Positions 41,470 through 50,084 are shown, counted from the stretch's first letter. The stretch: 64,000 bases of DNA from Cupriavidus neocaledonicus (GCF_000372525.1 NZ_AQUR01000095.1:1-64000); one strand, 5' to 3'. The notes: generated from the letters alone by a model not told the origin. Translations and numbers: made by a program.

Positions 41470-41826
41470 TCAAGCGTCCTCGTCGCCTTCCCGATAGATA
41501 TTGATCACGTGCCGGGCCTCGAAACACAGCGGCATGCCCGGATTCATCTCGTCGGTGCAGTACGGCTGGTTGTCGAGTTCGCCGGTATAGAGCGCGCCTT
41601 CGCGTCCGGTCACATTGACCCACATCCGCTCGACGTGGACTTCCTCGTTGCCATCCTCGTCCGCGACCAGGATGCGGAAGATCAGCTTGACCTGCTGGCC
41701 CGCGGCAAGCGCGTCGCGTTCGGCGCGCGGCGGCATCCAGAAGGTGTCCGGGTGGGCGGCGGCGATGGGCTCGGCGTCGTCGAGCTCCCATCCGTCCTCG
41801 TCCAGGGTGGTCAATCGCATGTCCAT
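41470..41826 (-). CDS. DUF2314-like protein
   Basis: A 118-residue acidic soluble protein. The patterns PDTFWMPPRAERDALAAGQQVKLIF, VERMWVNVTGREGALYTGELDNQP and FEARHVINIYRE resemble the DUF2314 (YegJ-like) domain. The function of that family is unknown. It ends with an Asp/Glu-rich tail. Two adjacent ATGs (41826 and 41820) are possible. It is divergent from tag, with about 105 bp between. Confidence 0.75.
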   Translation of the reverse strand: MDMRLTTLDEDGWELDDAEPIAAAHPDTFWMPPRAERDALAAGQQVKLIFRILVADEDGNEEVHVERMWVNVTGREGALYTGELDNQPYCTDEMNPGMPLCFEARHVINIYREGDEDA

Positions 41827-41931
41827 TTTCAGCCTTCCGCAATCTTTCAGGTGCGGGCATGATCGCAGCAAATGCGCCGGCCGGCGAGAGGCTGGCCGGC
41901 GTCCCATTGATTCAATACTGGAAAGGTACGC

Positions 41932-42558
41932 ATGACGAGCAACAAGGAAGCGCTGGCCGCGCCGGTGCGCTGCGGCTGGTGCGGCACGCTGGAGGACTAT
42001 TGCCACTACCACGATACCGAGTGGGGCTTTCCGGTGGCCGACGACCGCCGGCTGTTCGAGAAGCTGTGCCTGGAGGGGTTCCAGTCCGGCCTCAGCTGGC
42101 TGACCATCCTGCGCAAGCGCGAAGCCTTCCGCAAGGCGTTCGCCAACTTCGACATCGAGAAAGTGGCGCGCTTCACCGAGCGCGATATCGCGCGCCTGCT
42201 GGGCGACGCCGGCATCGTGCGCCATCGCGGCAAGATCGAGGCCGCGATCAACAATGCCCGGCGCGCCCGCGAACTGCTGGAAACCGAGTCCTCGCTGGCG
42301 GCCTACTTCTGGCGCTTCGAGCCCGATCCGGCCAGCCGGCCGAAGGTGCTGACGCCAGAGGTACTGCGCACCATGGCCATTTCGCCCGAGTCCACCGCGC
42401 TGTCCAGGGACCTGAAGAAGCGCGGCTGGCGCTTTGTCGGGCCCACCACGATGTATGCGCTGATGCAGGCCATGGGCCTGGTCAACGACCACCAGGAAGG
42501 CTGCGCCACGCGGTCGCAGGTGCTGGCGGCGCGCAAGGCGTTCAAGGTCCCGCGCTAG
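41932..42558 (+). CDS. tag: DNA-3-methyladenine glycosylase I
   Basis: A 208-residue base-excision repair enzyme that removes 3-methyladenine from DNA. The N-terminal zinc-binding CGWCGTLEDYCHYHDTEWG motif is present. LTILRKREAFRKAFANFD and KRGWRFVGPTTMYALMQAMGLVNDH, the helix-hairpin-helix-like core and catalytic pocket, follow. Length and motifs match Tag of E. coli. The ATG at 41932 lies behind a weak ribosome site. The gene stands alone, without an alkylation-response operator in view. Confidence 0.95.
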   Translation: MTSNKEALAAPVRCGWCGTLEDYCHYHDTEWGFPVADDRRLFEKLCLEGFQSGLSWLTILRKREAFRKAFANFDIEKVARFTERDIARLLGDAGIVRHRGKIEAAINNARRARELLETESSLAAYFWRFEPDPASRPKVLTPEVLRTMAISPESTALSRDLKKRGWRFVGPTTMYALMQAMGLVNDHQEGCATRSQVLAARKAFKVPR

Positions 42559-42900
42559 CCGGTATACAGGCGGCCGCGTATACGTGCCAGCCCGGCACCA
42601 CCGCCTGGTGCAAAGGTCCTGGTGGTCGTCTTTATATTGTTTACGTATGTAAACATAGTAGTAGTAGGTAAACCGGGCTCAGAGCCGTGGATAAGTCACC
42701 TTTTCCCTTCCGGGTCAGTGACTTGCAGCAAAGATAACGGCTCCGGGATAACCCTGATTTGCCGGGACAAGACGGCGGCGAGGTATACATAGGCCGCGCG
42801 CCCCCGCGAGTTGTCCGTATACGTCCCACAGCGCATCCACAGCCGCGACACAGCTTGTCCGCCGGTTATCCCCAGGCTTGGGCGAGGCTGTCCACAGGCT
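42559..42900. other. Intergenic region with DnaA-box-like cluster and AT-rich palindrome
   Basis: The 340-bp gap between tag and the CDF gene contains no ORF I trust. It has an AT-rich core with the inverted repeat TGTTTAC-GTAT-GTAAACA (42638-42655) and a TAG tandem run (42656-42667). DnaA-box-like 9-mers are TTATCCACG (complement, 42686-42694, 8/9), GCATCCACA (42833-42841, 7/9), TTATCCCCA (42866-42874, 8/9) and CTGTCCACA (42888-42896, 7/9). GTATAC occurs at 42562, 42578, 42783 and 42817. Origin-like or DnaA-binding function is a hypothesis. Confidence 0.5.
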
Positions 42901-43866
42901 TCATCCACCCGCAGTGGTAGCGCCCACGTATATCGGGTCGACGTGCGTCATCACGTTCAGCACATGGTGGTGTTCCAGCGTGCGGCGCCGCGCCTCCACC
43001 GCGATGGCATGGCCCTGCGCCACGCTCAGGGTGGCGTCGATCTCGAGGTGCACGTCGACCAGGACCTGGTCGCCCATCTTGCGCGTGCGCAGGTCATGCA
43101 GTCCGAGCACGCCGGGCGTGGCCAGCATGGTGGCGCGGATCGCGGTGACGGTCTCCTCGTCGGCGGCGCGGTCCATCAGGTCGTTGAGCGCGTCCCAGCC
43201 GAAGCGCAGCCCCATGCGCGCCACCATCAGCCCGACCACGATCGCCGCGATCGGGTCGAGGATGTGGTAGCCCAGCAGGTTGCCGCCGATGCCGAGCGCC
43301 ACCACCAGCGACGACGCCGCATCCGAGCGCGCATGCCAGGCGTTGGCCACCAGCATGCTCGAGCGCACCCGCCGCGCCACGGCCAGCATGTAGCGGAACA
43401 GCAGTTCCTTGGAGGCCAGCGTGGCCAGCGCCACCCACAGTGCCACCGGTTGCACCGGCTGCGCGCCGCCCGCGGACTGCAGCTTGCCCAGCGCCGCCCA
43501 CAGCATGCCCGCCCCCACCGTCAGCAGCAGTACGCCGAGGGCCAGCGAGGCGCCGGTCTCGAAGCGCAGGTGGCCGTACTGGTGGTCGGCGTCCGGATCC
43601 TTGCGGCTTTGCCAGCCGGCGGCCAGCACGACAAAGTCTGAAAGCAGGTCGGACAGCGAATGCGCGGCGTCGGCGATCAGCGCCTGCGAGCCGGAGATCA
43701 CGCCTGCAACCGCCTGCACCGCGGTCAGGCCGGTATTGACCGCCACGCTGACCAGCGTACTGTTGCGGCCGGCGCGGTGGCGTGCCTCGGCTTGCGCCGA
43801 CGGGTTGGCGCCGTCGTCGGGCAGGTTGCCCGGCCTTGCGCGCATGCGGGGGGAGTGCGAATCCAT
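42901..43866 (-). CDS. Cation diffusion facilitator (CDF) transporter
   Basis: A 321-residue divalent-metal efflux protein. Six transmembrane helices carry the ligand motifs IADAAHSLSDLLSDFVVL (helix 2) and WHARSDAASSLVVALGIG (helix 5). The C-terminal cytoplasmic domain is short, with the VHLEIDATLSVAQGH pattern. The metal (Zn, Fe, Mn or Co) cannot be chosen from the sequence alone. It has a basic N-terminal extension of about 35 residues. It is divergent from the small protein gene at 44067. Confidence 0.92.
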   Translation of the reverse strand: MDSHSPRMRARPGNLPDDGANPSAQAEARHRAGRNSTLVSVAVNTGLTAVQAVAGVISGSQALIADAAHSLSDLLSDFVVLAAGWQSRKDPDADHQYGHLRFETGASLALGVLLLTVGAGMLWAALGKLQSAGGAQPVQPVALWVALATLASKELLFRYMLAVARRVRSSMLVANAWHARSDAASSLVVALGIGGNLLGYHILDPIAAIVVGLMVARMGLRFGWDALNDLMDRAADEETVTAIRATMLATPGVLGLHDLRTRKMGDQVLVDVHLEIDATLSVAQGHAIAVEARRRTLEHHHVLNVMTHVDPIYVGATTAGG

Positions 43867-43968
43867 CGGGTGACTATAGCCGAACCTGAGGGCAGCGCGG
43901 CGCGCCGGGCGGGCGCGCCATCGTGCCGATTTCGTAACAGCGCTGGCTAACTGATTGCGCCGCCTTTA

Positions 43969-44000
43969 CCGTAGACACGACGGGCCGTAGACACGACAGG
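43969..44000. repeat. 16-bp tandem repeat (two copies)
   Basis: CCGTAGACACGACGGG (43969-43984) is followed at once by CCGTAGACACGACAGG (43985-44000), 15/16 identical. It lies about 70 bp upstream of the small protein gene and may be a regulator site or slipped replication. Confidence 0.7.
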
Positions 44001-44066
44001 CGCCGCACGAAGCGTGCGCGCCGGCGCCAGCGGGCGCACCCGGTCTCTGCAAGGAGGGCTCTTACG

Positions 44067-44318
44067 ATGGCGATCCGTTCGCTAGCCTCGCACAGCACAT
44101 CCCAGCTTCGCCGCCTGGTCGGACAGATGCAGGCGGAAGTCGATGCACTCGAAAATCTTTCCACCCCCGATGCCGATGCGCAAAGCCGCCTGGGCTATGC
44201 CACCGGCCGCTTGCGCGACGGCATCGAAGCGGTCGAGGATGCCCTGCAGTCACTGCGGGCGCTGCAACAGGTACGCCCGTCGGCGATGAAGGCCAGACGA
44301 CCGACGCGCGTGGCATAG
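44067..44318 (+). CDS. Small helical protein, unknown function
   Basis: An 83-residue protein that I do not recognise. It is predicted almost wholly helical, with heptad-like Leu spacing in SQLRRLVGQMQAEVDALENL and RLRDGIEAVEDALQSLRALQQ, so it may form a coiled coil. The ATG at 44067 has a near-perfect AAGGAGG site about 11 nt upstream. Its end is 17 nt from the convergent racemase-fold gene. A tandem repeat lies in its promoter region. Confidence 0.65.
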   Translation: MAIRSLASHSTSQLRRLVGQMQAEVDALENLSTPDADAQSRLGYATGRLRDGIEAVEDALQSLRALQQVRPSAMKARRPTRVA

Positions 44319-44335
44319 GCCGCGCCTCGAACGGC

Positions 44336-45031
44336 TCAAGCCCCTGCCAGCGCCGGCCCCTGGCGCAACGGCAGGCCCAGGGCGCGGGCCAGCGCCTCGC
44401 ATGCGGCCGGGATGGGCCCGATCACGGGCACCGCAAAGCGTTGTTGCAGCGCGCGCGCGGCCTCGCCCAGCGGCCCGCCGCCGATGATCACGGCCTGCGC
44501 GCCATCGTCGATACACGCCTGCACCGCGCCCGCGAGCCGTTCTTCCTGTTGCCGTGGCGCGCTGCCCAGCGCGCGCGGGTCGCCATCGGTGAAGCGTGCG
44601 CCGGTAAACCGGGCCTCCAGGCCGTACCGGCGCACGGCGCACGCGATCGACGCCGCCAGCCGCGGGGTGGTGGTGGCGATGCCGAAGCGCCGCTCGCCCG
44701 TCGCGGCGGCGTGCATCGCGGCCTCGCCGATGCCCACCACCGGCACCGCCAGTTGCGCGCGCAGGGCTTGCAGGCCCGGATCCCCGAAGGCACCGACGAT
44801 CACACCCCCGGCAAGGCCGGCCAGGCGCACCGTCTCGGCGTCATTGACCGCGCACGCGGCCAGCGCCAGGTCGTTATCGTCGACGATCATCGGCGCGCCG
44901 CGCGCCACCGTCGCGCCGACCACGGCCGGCGGGACCGCCAGGTGCTGCGCCAGCCAGGCGCGCGCGATGCCGGCCATCATCTGCGTAGTGGCGCCGGAAG
45001 TATTCGGGTTGATCAGCAGGATATGGCGCAT
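44336..45031 (-). CDS. Asp/Glu/hydantoin racemase-fold protein lacking catalytic Cys
   Basis: A 231-residue protein of the aspartate/glutamate/hydantoin racemase superfamily (ILLINPNTSGATT start, VVGIGEAAMHAA motif). The two catalytic cysteines of hydantoin racemases are replaced by A81 (in IVGAFGDPGL) and G185 (in IIGGGPLGEAA). It cannot use the two-base Cys mechanism, so it may have a different activity or act as a binding protein. The family start is the ATG at 45031. An in-frame ATG at 45124 has a better ribosome site (GGAGG, 7-nt spacing) and would add 31 residues, so the true start is open. Confidence 0.8.
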   Translation of the reverse strand: MRHILLINPNTSGATTQMMAGIARAWLAQHLAVPPAVVGATVARGAPMIVDDNDLALAACAVNDAETVRLAGLAGGVIVGAFGDPGLQALRAQLAVPVVGIGEAAMHAAATGERRFGIATTTPRLAASIACAVRRYGLEARFTGARFTDGDPRALGSAPRQQEERLAGAVQACIDDGAQAVIIGGGPLGEAARALQQRFAVPVIGPIPAACEALARALGLPLRQGPALAGA

Positions 45032-45195
45032 TCTCGTCTCGGGATGCAGGAGTGGCAGCCGTCCAGCGCCCGCCCGGGTTACTGCGGCGGCGGCTGCGTA
45101 GAGGAAACTGACTTCCGCACCCATGCCTTTGCCTCCATGCGCACGGCGGTTTTTACGAGCAGGGACTCAGTGGCTCCGGACGTAATGTTCTGATT

Positions 45196-45231
45196 TTTTC
45201 AGATGATAAATATCTGAAAATATTTTTTCAA
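45196..45231 (-). promoter_or_regulatory. Promoter with embedded RpiR-type operator
   Basis: On the minus strand TTGAAA (-35, 45226-45231) and TATCAT (-10, 45203-45208) are spaced 17 nt. The 9-7-9 inverted repeat TTTTCAGAT-GATAAAT-ATCTGAAAA (45196-45220) covers the spacer and -10. TGAAAATATTTTTTCA (45215-45230) is a second overlapping dyad. RpiR-family regulators bind AT-rich TGAAA/TTTCA-type palindromes, so the RpiR gene 100 bp away is the likely binder. It would control the racemase-fold gene. Confidence 0.7.
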
Positions 45232-45334
45232 ACGGGTTTATACCGACACGGCAGGGTGTCGGCTTAAAGCGGCCGGCCCCGCGGCGGAAAATCGCAAATG
45301 CAAAGGGCAACGCGCCGCAATCGGGCGGTGGCGC

Positions 45335-46186
45335 TCAGAGTTCGCCGAGCGCGTCGTGGAAGGCTTCGACCAGGCCCAGATGCCGCCGGCCGGGCGTGCC
45401 GGCCAGCTCCATCACCTGCGTGACGATCAGGTGGCACAGGCCGATCACGGCGGCATGGTTGTCCAGCACGCCGGGGCCCTGCACATCACAGCGCAGCACC
45501 CACCTGGCGGGCACCCTGGCCGTCGCCCCCTGCTCCGTGATGTAGAGCAGCCTGGGGCAAGCCTTGGCCGCCTGCGCCACGACCGACGGCAGCTCGCGCA
45601 CGCGCCGGCGCAAGGCCAGCACGATCACCACGTCGTCCTCGGTCATGCCGGCGAGGTGCTCGCCCATGGTCTCGCCGGCGCCGGGCACCGACTGCGCGCT
45701 CGGCACGATCTGCAACAGCTGCCAGCGCAGGTACATGGCCAGCGGCTGGCTCGAGCGAAAGCCGACGATCCAGACCTTGCGCGCGCCCAGGATCGCCTCG
45801 GCGATTTCCCGCAGTTGCGCCTCTGACAGGCGCCGATACGTGGCGCCGAGGTTGGCCACGGACTGCCGGAGATGCGCGCCGAGCGAGCCGGTATCGGCCG
45901 CTCCGGCTGTACTTTCGGCGCCGGCCAGCAACAGCGGCGAGCCCGCGCTCTTCTCCGCGCGCACATGCTTGCGCGCGTCGTCATACGACGCATAGCCCAT
46001 GCGCCGCACGAAGCGTGTCACGGTGGCATTCGACACATGGGCCAGCCCGGCCAGCTCCGAGGCGGTATAGCCCGCTAGATCGCCGGGGAAATCCAGCGCG
46101 AACTCCGCCAGCCGGCGCTCCGACGGCGACAACTGGTCCAGCTGCTCGCGGATGCGTCCGACGAACGATTTCCTGATGACTTGCAT
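45335..46186 (-). CDS. MurR/RpiR family transcriptional regulator
   Basis: A 283-residue regulator with an N-terminal RpiR helix-turn-helix (SPSERRLAEFALDFPGDLAGYTASELAGLAHVSNATVTRFVRRMGYASYDD). A C-terminal SIS domain follows from about residue 120 to 260 (VWIVGFRSSQPLAMYLRWQL), which normally binds a phosphosugar or related ligand. No sugar gene is adjacent. The likely target is the racemase-fold gene downstream on the same strand through the palindrome at 45196-45220. Confidence 0.92.
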   Translation of the reverse strand: MQVIRKSFVGRIREQLDQLSPSERRLAEFALDFPGDLAGYTASELAGLAHVSNATVTRFVRRMGYASYDDARKHVRAEKSAGSPLLLAGAESTAGAADTGSLGAHLRQSVANLGATYRRLSEAQLREIAEAILGARKVWIVGFRSSQPLAMYLRWQLLQIVPSAQSVPGAGETMGEHLAGMTEDDVVIVLALRRRVRELPSVVAQAAKACPRLLYITEQGATARVPARWVLRCDVQGPGVLDNHAAVIGLCHLIVTQVMELAGTPGRRHLGLVEAFHDALGEL

Positions 46187-46796
46187 GGGACGGGGCGGCG
46201 CTGGTGCGCAGGGACGGTCAACGGCGCCCGGCGCACGCTGCCGGGCCCAAGGGGCTCAACGATAACGTATGGCGCCCGGCGAAGCGAGTCGCCGGCACCC
46301 CGCTGGCGTGACCGCCGCGCGTGGCGCTTAACGCCCTGTCCCGCTGGCATTCATGTGGAATTCAGGTGGCCTTAACCCGGCCCACCTCTGGCGTTGCGCC
46401 GGCATTAAATCCCTGTCCTGCCCTGTCACCAGGCGGCGGCATTAGCCGTTTTTTTACGCCGAAAATCGCGCGCGATGATATTGCGCCGTACGGAAAACTG
46501 TCCACAAATCGAACAAATCCTTACATGTGATCCATCAGCGCGTAATCGTTACGTCGCAAGTGCGCACTGCAATAGTGCACAGGTGCCCCACCCGAAAATC
46601 ACACGTAACCCATTGTTACTGTCCTGTACGGTCTCGAACACGTACCCCTAGTATCGCCGCTGCCGGGTTTTCCAAGGGGTTAACCCGATCCGCTTTTTAT
46701 GCCACTGCAATTGGTCGCACACACTGCAAACCGGCACAAGAACGGGCGTGGTGATGTTTATTCACTTTCATCTTTTATCCATTCACTCAAAAATCA
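46187..46796. other. Long intergenic region upstream of the lipoprotein gene
   Basis: About 610 bp with lower GC than its surroundings, especially after 46370. It contains the palindrome CGTAA-TCG-TTACG (46541-46553) and GTGCGCAC/GTGCAC repeats just after it. No ORF is convincing. The last 80 bp (46715-46796) are AT-rich and lead directly to the next start without a clear ribosome site. Confidence 0.45.
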
Positions 46797-48821
46797 ATGA
46801 CTGGGAAAAATCTACCTCGCGATAACCCATCCGACCTGCGCAGAGCGCGCAATTCTTACATTCTGCCGAGCCTGAACTTCCTGGCCGCTGCCTGCGCCGC
46901 TGTGGTGCTTTCGGCATGCGGCGGTGGCGGCGACGGCAGCGATGCAACCACCTCCGGTAGCACCTCGTCGACCGAAGCTTCGCGTGGCCCGACCACTCCG
47001 GCCGCGACGACCCAGGTTGCCGACGAGATTTTCGACGGCTCCGGCAATTTGAATGCCGACGAATATGTCGCCATTGCCTCGGATTACACCAGCGAAAAAG
47101 CCATGGCTTATCGCTACGGTGCAAGTAATTCGGCCGCCGCAGCGGTCCATACCTATTGGAAACCCGAGGACAAGACCTTTTACCCGCACGGTAATACCTG
47201 CTTCCAGCAGGAATATCCCGGCGCCGGCATGGACACCAGCACCAGCATTATTTATCAGCTGGGTGGCGTCGACTGCGCCCGCAATGACTACGGCAGCAAC
47301 ATGGGCGACGTGATTTACCGTCCGGACGTTGCCACCGATTCGGCCGTCACGCCGCTGCTGACGCTGGACCTGAGCGCCGGCACGATTGCCGAAAAGCCGC
47401 AGACCGCCTGGTTCTGGGGCGGTGCCACCACCAATCCGCAACTGAATAACCACGTCGCAGCCAATGGCGGCGCCATGCCCACGCAGCCGATCGCCATGGG
47501 CCGCTGCAGCGAGCACGATTGCGCACAGTCGCTGGTGGCATTCCAGAACGGCCTGATTGCCTCGGTCGGTATGAATACCGCTTCGCACTCGGCGTCGGTG
47601 AAGCTGCCGGAGGGCAAGGTGCCCACGGCCATCGCGATCACGTCGAACTCGGAATTTGCCCTGGTGACCATCTGGGACACCAAGAACCTGAAGGGCCAGG
47701 TGGCGGTGATTGCGCTGGGCAGCCTCGCCGACGGCAGCAAGGTGGGCGGTCCTTATGACTCCAGCGACATGTCGTGGCACGGTCTCTATCCGGGCCTGCG
47801 CAACATGTCGAACTTCGTCTTCATGAAGCTGCTGGGCTTCGTTGACCTGCCGGATATGAAGGCCCCGACGGACATTTCCGCCGTGACCGACTTCAGCACC
47901 ATGCAGGACAACACCACGCAGGGCTGGTTGCGTGACCCGGTCGGCGACCGCGGTGCGAGCCTGGGTCTGCCGGCAGCAACGCCTGGCCTGAGCGAAGCCA
48001 ACCAGAAGAGCTTTGCCGCGGGTGGCGTGAACGCCAACCTGATCTCCCGCTCCGGCGTTGCCGCGGTGATTTCGAAGTCGGAAAAGAAGGTGGTGTTCCT
48101 GGACCTGAAGCCGCTGTTCAACAAGGTCATCAATACCTACTTCGAAGGCAGCTTCAGCGACCTGCAGAACACGCTGAACAATACCGGCCTGGAAGACTCG
48201 CAATGGCCGCAGACGTTCGCGGTGGACAACTACGCCCCGACCGTGATCAAGACCATGAGCCTGGCCGAAAAGCCGACCGCGGTGAAGATCTCGATGCTGG
48301 CCAACCCGGGCCAGGCCTGGGTGGCGACGGAAGACGGCGTGATCCACGCGATCTCGGTGGCTGGCGTGCAATCCGGTACCAACCTCGATCCGGAACTGAT
48401 CAAGGAAGTGACCACGCTGCAAGTGGGCAAGAACCCGACCAGCATGATCCACCAGGTGAATCGCGAAAGCTTCGGCAGCTCGAACACCAAGCTGTGGGTG
48501 GTGTCGCGCGGCGAGCAGAAGGTGCAGCTGGTCGACATGGCAACGCTGACGGTCGAAAAGACGCTGCAGGATTCGCGCATCGTCGACCCGATCACGGTGT
48601 CTGAAACCCAGCAAAGCCCGCTGCTGACCAGCGTGATCACGCTGACCGACTATGCCGGCAAGCAGGTGCTGAACTATCGCTATGCGCCGATCAACCTGCA
48701 GGGCGCCAACGCCCCGCTGTATATCGGCGTGGGCCAGTCGGGCAATGAAGAGTTCGAGTTTGGCGGCTCCTACGCGGTGGCCGGCAAGCCGTTCAACTTC
48801 ACCCAGAGCAACGTACCCTGA
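46797..48821 (+). CDS. Large lipoprotein, beta-propeller-like, unknown function
   Basis: A 674-residue exported lipoprotein that I do not recognise. The signal ends with LSA-C41, followed by a Gly/Ser/Thr linker (CGGGGDGSD). The body has recurring strand motifs typical of YncE/propeller repeats: PTAIAITSNSEFALVTIWD, AVISKSEKKVVFLDLKPL, PTAVKISMLANPGQAWVATEDGVIHAI and NTKLWVVSRGEQKVQLVDM. A cell-surface role is likely. The start at 46797 has no visible Shine-Dalgarno, and the n-region before the hydrophobic helix is long (22 residues). Confidence 0.75.
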   Translation: MTGKNLPRDNPSDLRRARNSYILPSLNFLAAACAAVVLSACGGGGDGSDATTSGSTSSTEASRGPTTPAATTQVADEIFDGSGNLNADEYVAIASDYTSEKAMAYRYGASNSAAAAVHTYWKPEDKTFYPHGNTCFQQEYPGAGMDTSTSIIYQLGGVDCARNDYGSNMGDVIYRPDVATDSAVTPLLTLDLSAGTIAEKPQTAWFWGGATTNPQLNNHVAANGGAMPTQPIAMGRCSEHDCAQSLVAFQNGLIASVGMNTASHSASVKLPEGKVPTAIAITSNSEFALVTIWDTKNLKGQVAVIALGSLADGSKVGGPYDSSDMSWHGLYPGLRNMSNFVFMKLLGFVDLPDMKAPTDISAVTDFSTMQDNTTQGWLRDPVGDRGASLGLPAATPGLSEANQKSFAAGGVNANLISRSGVAAVISKSEKKVVFLDLKPLFNKVINTYFEGSFSDLQNTLNNTGLEDSQWPQTFAVDNYAPTVIKTMSLAEKPTAVKISMLANPGQAWVATEDGVIHAISVAGVQSGTNLDPELIKEVTTLQVGKNPTSMIHQVNRESFGSSNTKLWVVSRGEQKVQLVDMATLTVEKTLQDSRIVDPITVSETQQSPLLTSVITLTDYAGKQVLNYRYAPINLQGANAPLYIGVGQSGNEEFEFGGSYAVAGKPFNFTQSNVP

Positions 48822-48892
48822 GCGCCATGTCAGCCTGAAGCGCGCCGGTTGACCCCGGCAAGCTTCTCACCCCTGATATCGCCTGATCGAGG

Positions 48893-48920
48893 CCCGCACG
48901 GTTCGCCGTGCGGGCTTTTT
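48893..48920 (+). terminator. Rho-independent terminator
   Basis: CCCGCACGG and CCGTGCGGG (9 bp) close a TTCG tetraloop and are followed by CTTTTT. It lies about 70 nt after the lipoprotein stop. Confidence 0.9.
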
Positions 48921-49024
48921 CCATTGGACAGGGGTCGGCCGCGCCGTCATGCCGCGTGCGCTGGAGCACAGATGGGCCGCCGGGGGACATGACAACCTCG
49001 CCATATGCGCAAGGAGCCTGTCCC

Positions 49025-50056
49025 ATGCCGAGTCCATCCGCCCACGACCTGAACGCCCGCGGCTGCGGCGCCCCCATCAGCCTGGTCGCGCCCGGCGAAG
49101 GTGGCGTCAGGGACTACGCCGCGACGCTCAACGGGCTGCTGCAAGGACAGCTGCTCGAGGCGACGCCCGACCTGCCGGCGGCCGCGCTGGCCGGCGCCGA
49201 CGTGGTCCTCCATTACGTCGGCTACGGCTACGCCAGGCGCGGCACGCCGCTGTGGCTGCTGCGGCGCCTGCGCGAGGCCCGGCCGCACATGCGCCGCCTC
49301 GGCATCTTCTTCCACGAACTGTATGCCGACGGCGCGCCATGGCGCTCGGCGTTCTGGCTCTCTCCGGTGCAGCGCTACATTGCCGCCGAACTGGCAGCGC
49401 TGGCCGACTTCTGGGTGACCAACCGCGAGGGTTCGGCGCGCTGGCTCAATGCCCACGCACCGGCGCGGCCGCACCAGGTGCTGCCGGTGTTCTCCAACCT
49501 GGGGGAAAGCGGCGCGCCGCAGCGGGACCGGCAAGCCGCCGTGGTAGTGCTCGGCGGCTCGGCGCTGCGTGCCCAGACCTATCAGGAGGCCGGCGCAGCC
49601 CTGTTCGACTGGATCGGCCATGCCGGCTTCACCCTGCATGATGTCGGGCCACCGCTGGGCGACACCGGCCTCGCCGCCCGCATCGCCCGGCGCGGCGCGG
49701 TGGTGCACGGCCGCGTCGAAGCCGCCGAGGCGGCGCGGCTGCTGTCGGTATCGGCCTATGGCGTGCTGGCCTACCCTGTCGACTATGCGGCCAAGAGCGG
49801 GGTCTTCGCCGCGTATTGCGCCCACGCGGTCTGCCCGGTGCTGCTGTCCCGCAGCAGCGGCGTGCACGATGGCATCACGCCGGGGCACTACCTGCCGTCG
49901 ATCCAGGCCATGACGCCGGACCTGGATGCCGCCGCGCGCATCGGCCGGGCGGCACACGCCTGGTATGCGCCGCATGCGCTGCGGCATCACGAAGCGGGGT
50001 TCAGGGAGTTGTTAGGGGCGGGAACGCTGCCGGTGCAGGTTGCGGCCGCGCTGTGA
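49025..50056 (+). CDS. GT-B-like glycosyltransferase-related protein
   Basis: A 343-residue protein with a GT-B-type layout. An N-terminal Rossmann-like half has ISLVAPGEGGVRDYAATLNGLL and VVLHYVGYGYARRGTPLWLLRRL, and LGIFFHELYADG lies near residue 96. A second half has AAVVVLGGSALRAQTY. The C-terminal region includes VLAYPVDYAAKSGVFAAYCAH, where family enzymes bind the nucleotide sugar. Donor and acceptor are unknown, and a non-catalytic relative is possible. The ATG at 49025 follows AAGGAG by 8 nt; longer in-frame starts (48989, 48908) overlap the terminator. Confidence 0.7.
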   Translation: MPSPSAHDLNARGCGAPISLVAPGEGGVRDYAATLNGLLQGQLLEATPDLPAAALAGADVVLHYVGYGYARRGTPLWLLRRLREARPHMRRLGIFFHELYADGAPWRSAFWLSPVQRYIAAELAALADFWVTNREGSARWLNAHAPARPHQVLPVFSNLGESGAPQRDRQAAVVVLGGSALRAQTYQEAGAALFDWIGHAGFTLHDVGPPLGDTGLAARIARRGAVVHGRVEAAEAARLLSVSAYGVLAYPVDYAAKSGVFAAYCAHAVCPVLLSRSSGVHDGITPGHYLPSIQAMTPDLDAAARIGRAAHAWYAPHALRHHEAGFRELLGAGTLPVQVAAAL

Positions 50057-50084
50057 CGGGGCAGACGGCGGCAACGCCATCAAC

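Noticed and set aside
42559..42900. Chromosomal origin oriC
   Set aside because: No dnaA, dnaN, rpmH, parAB or gidA is near, and the boxes are only partial matches, so it is reported as a DnaA-box-like cluster and not as an origin.
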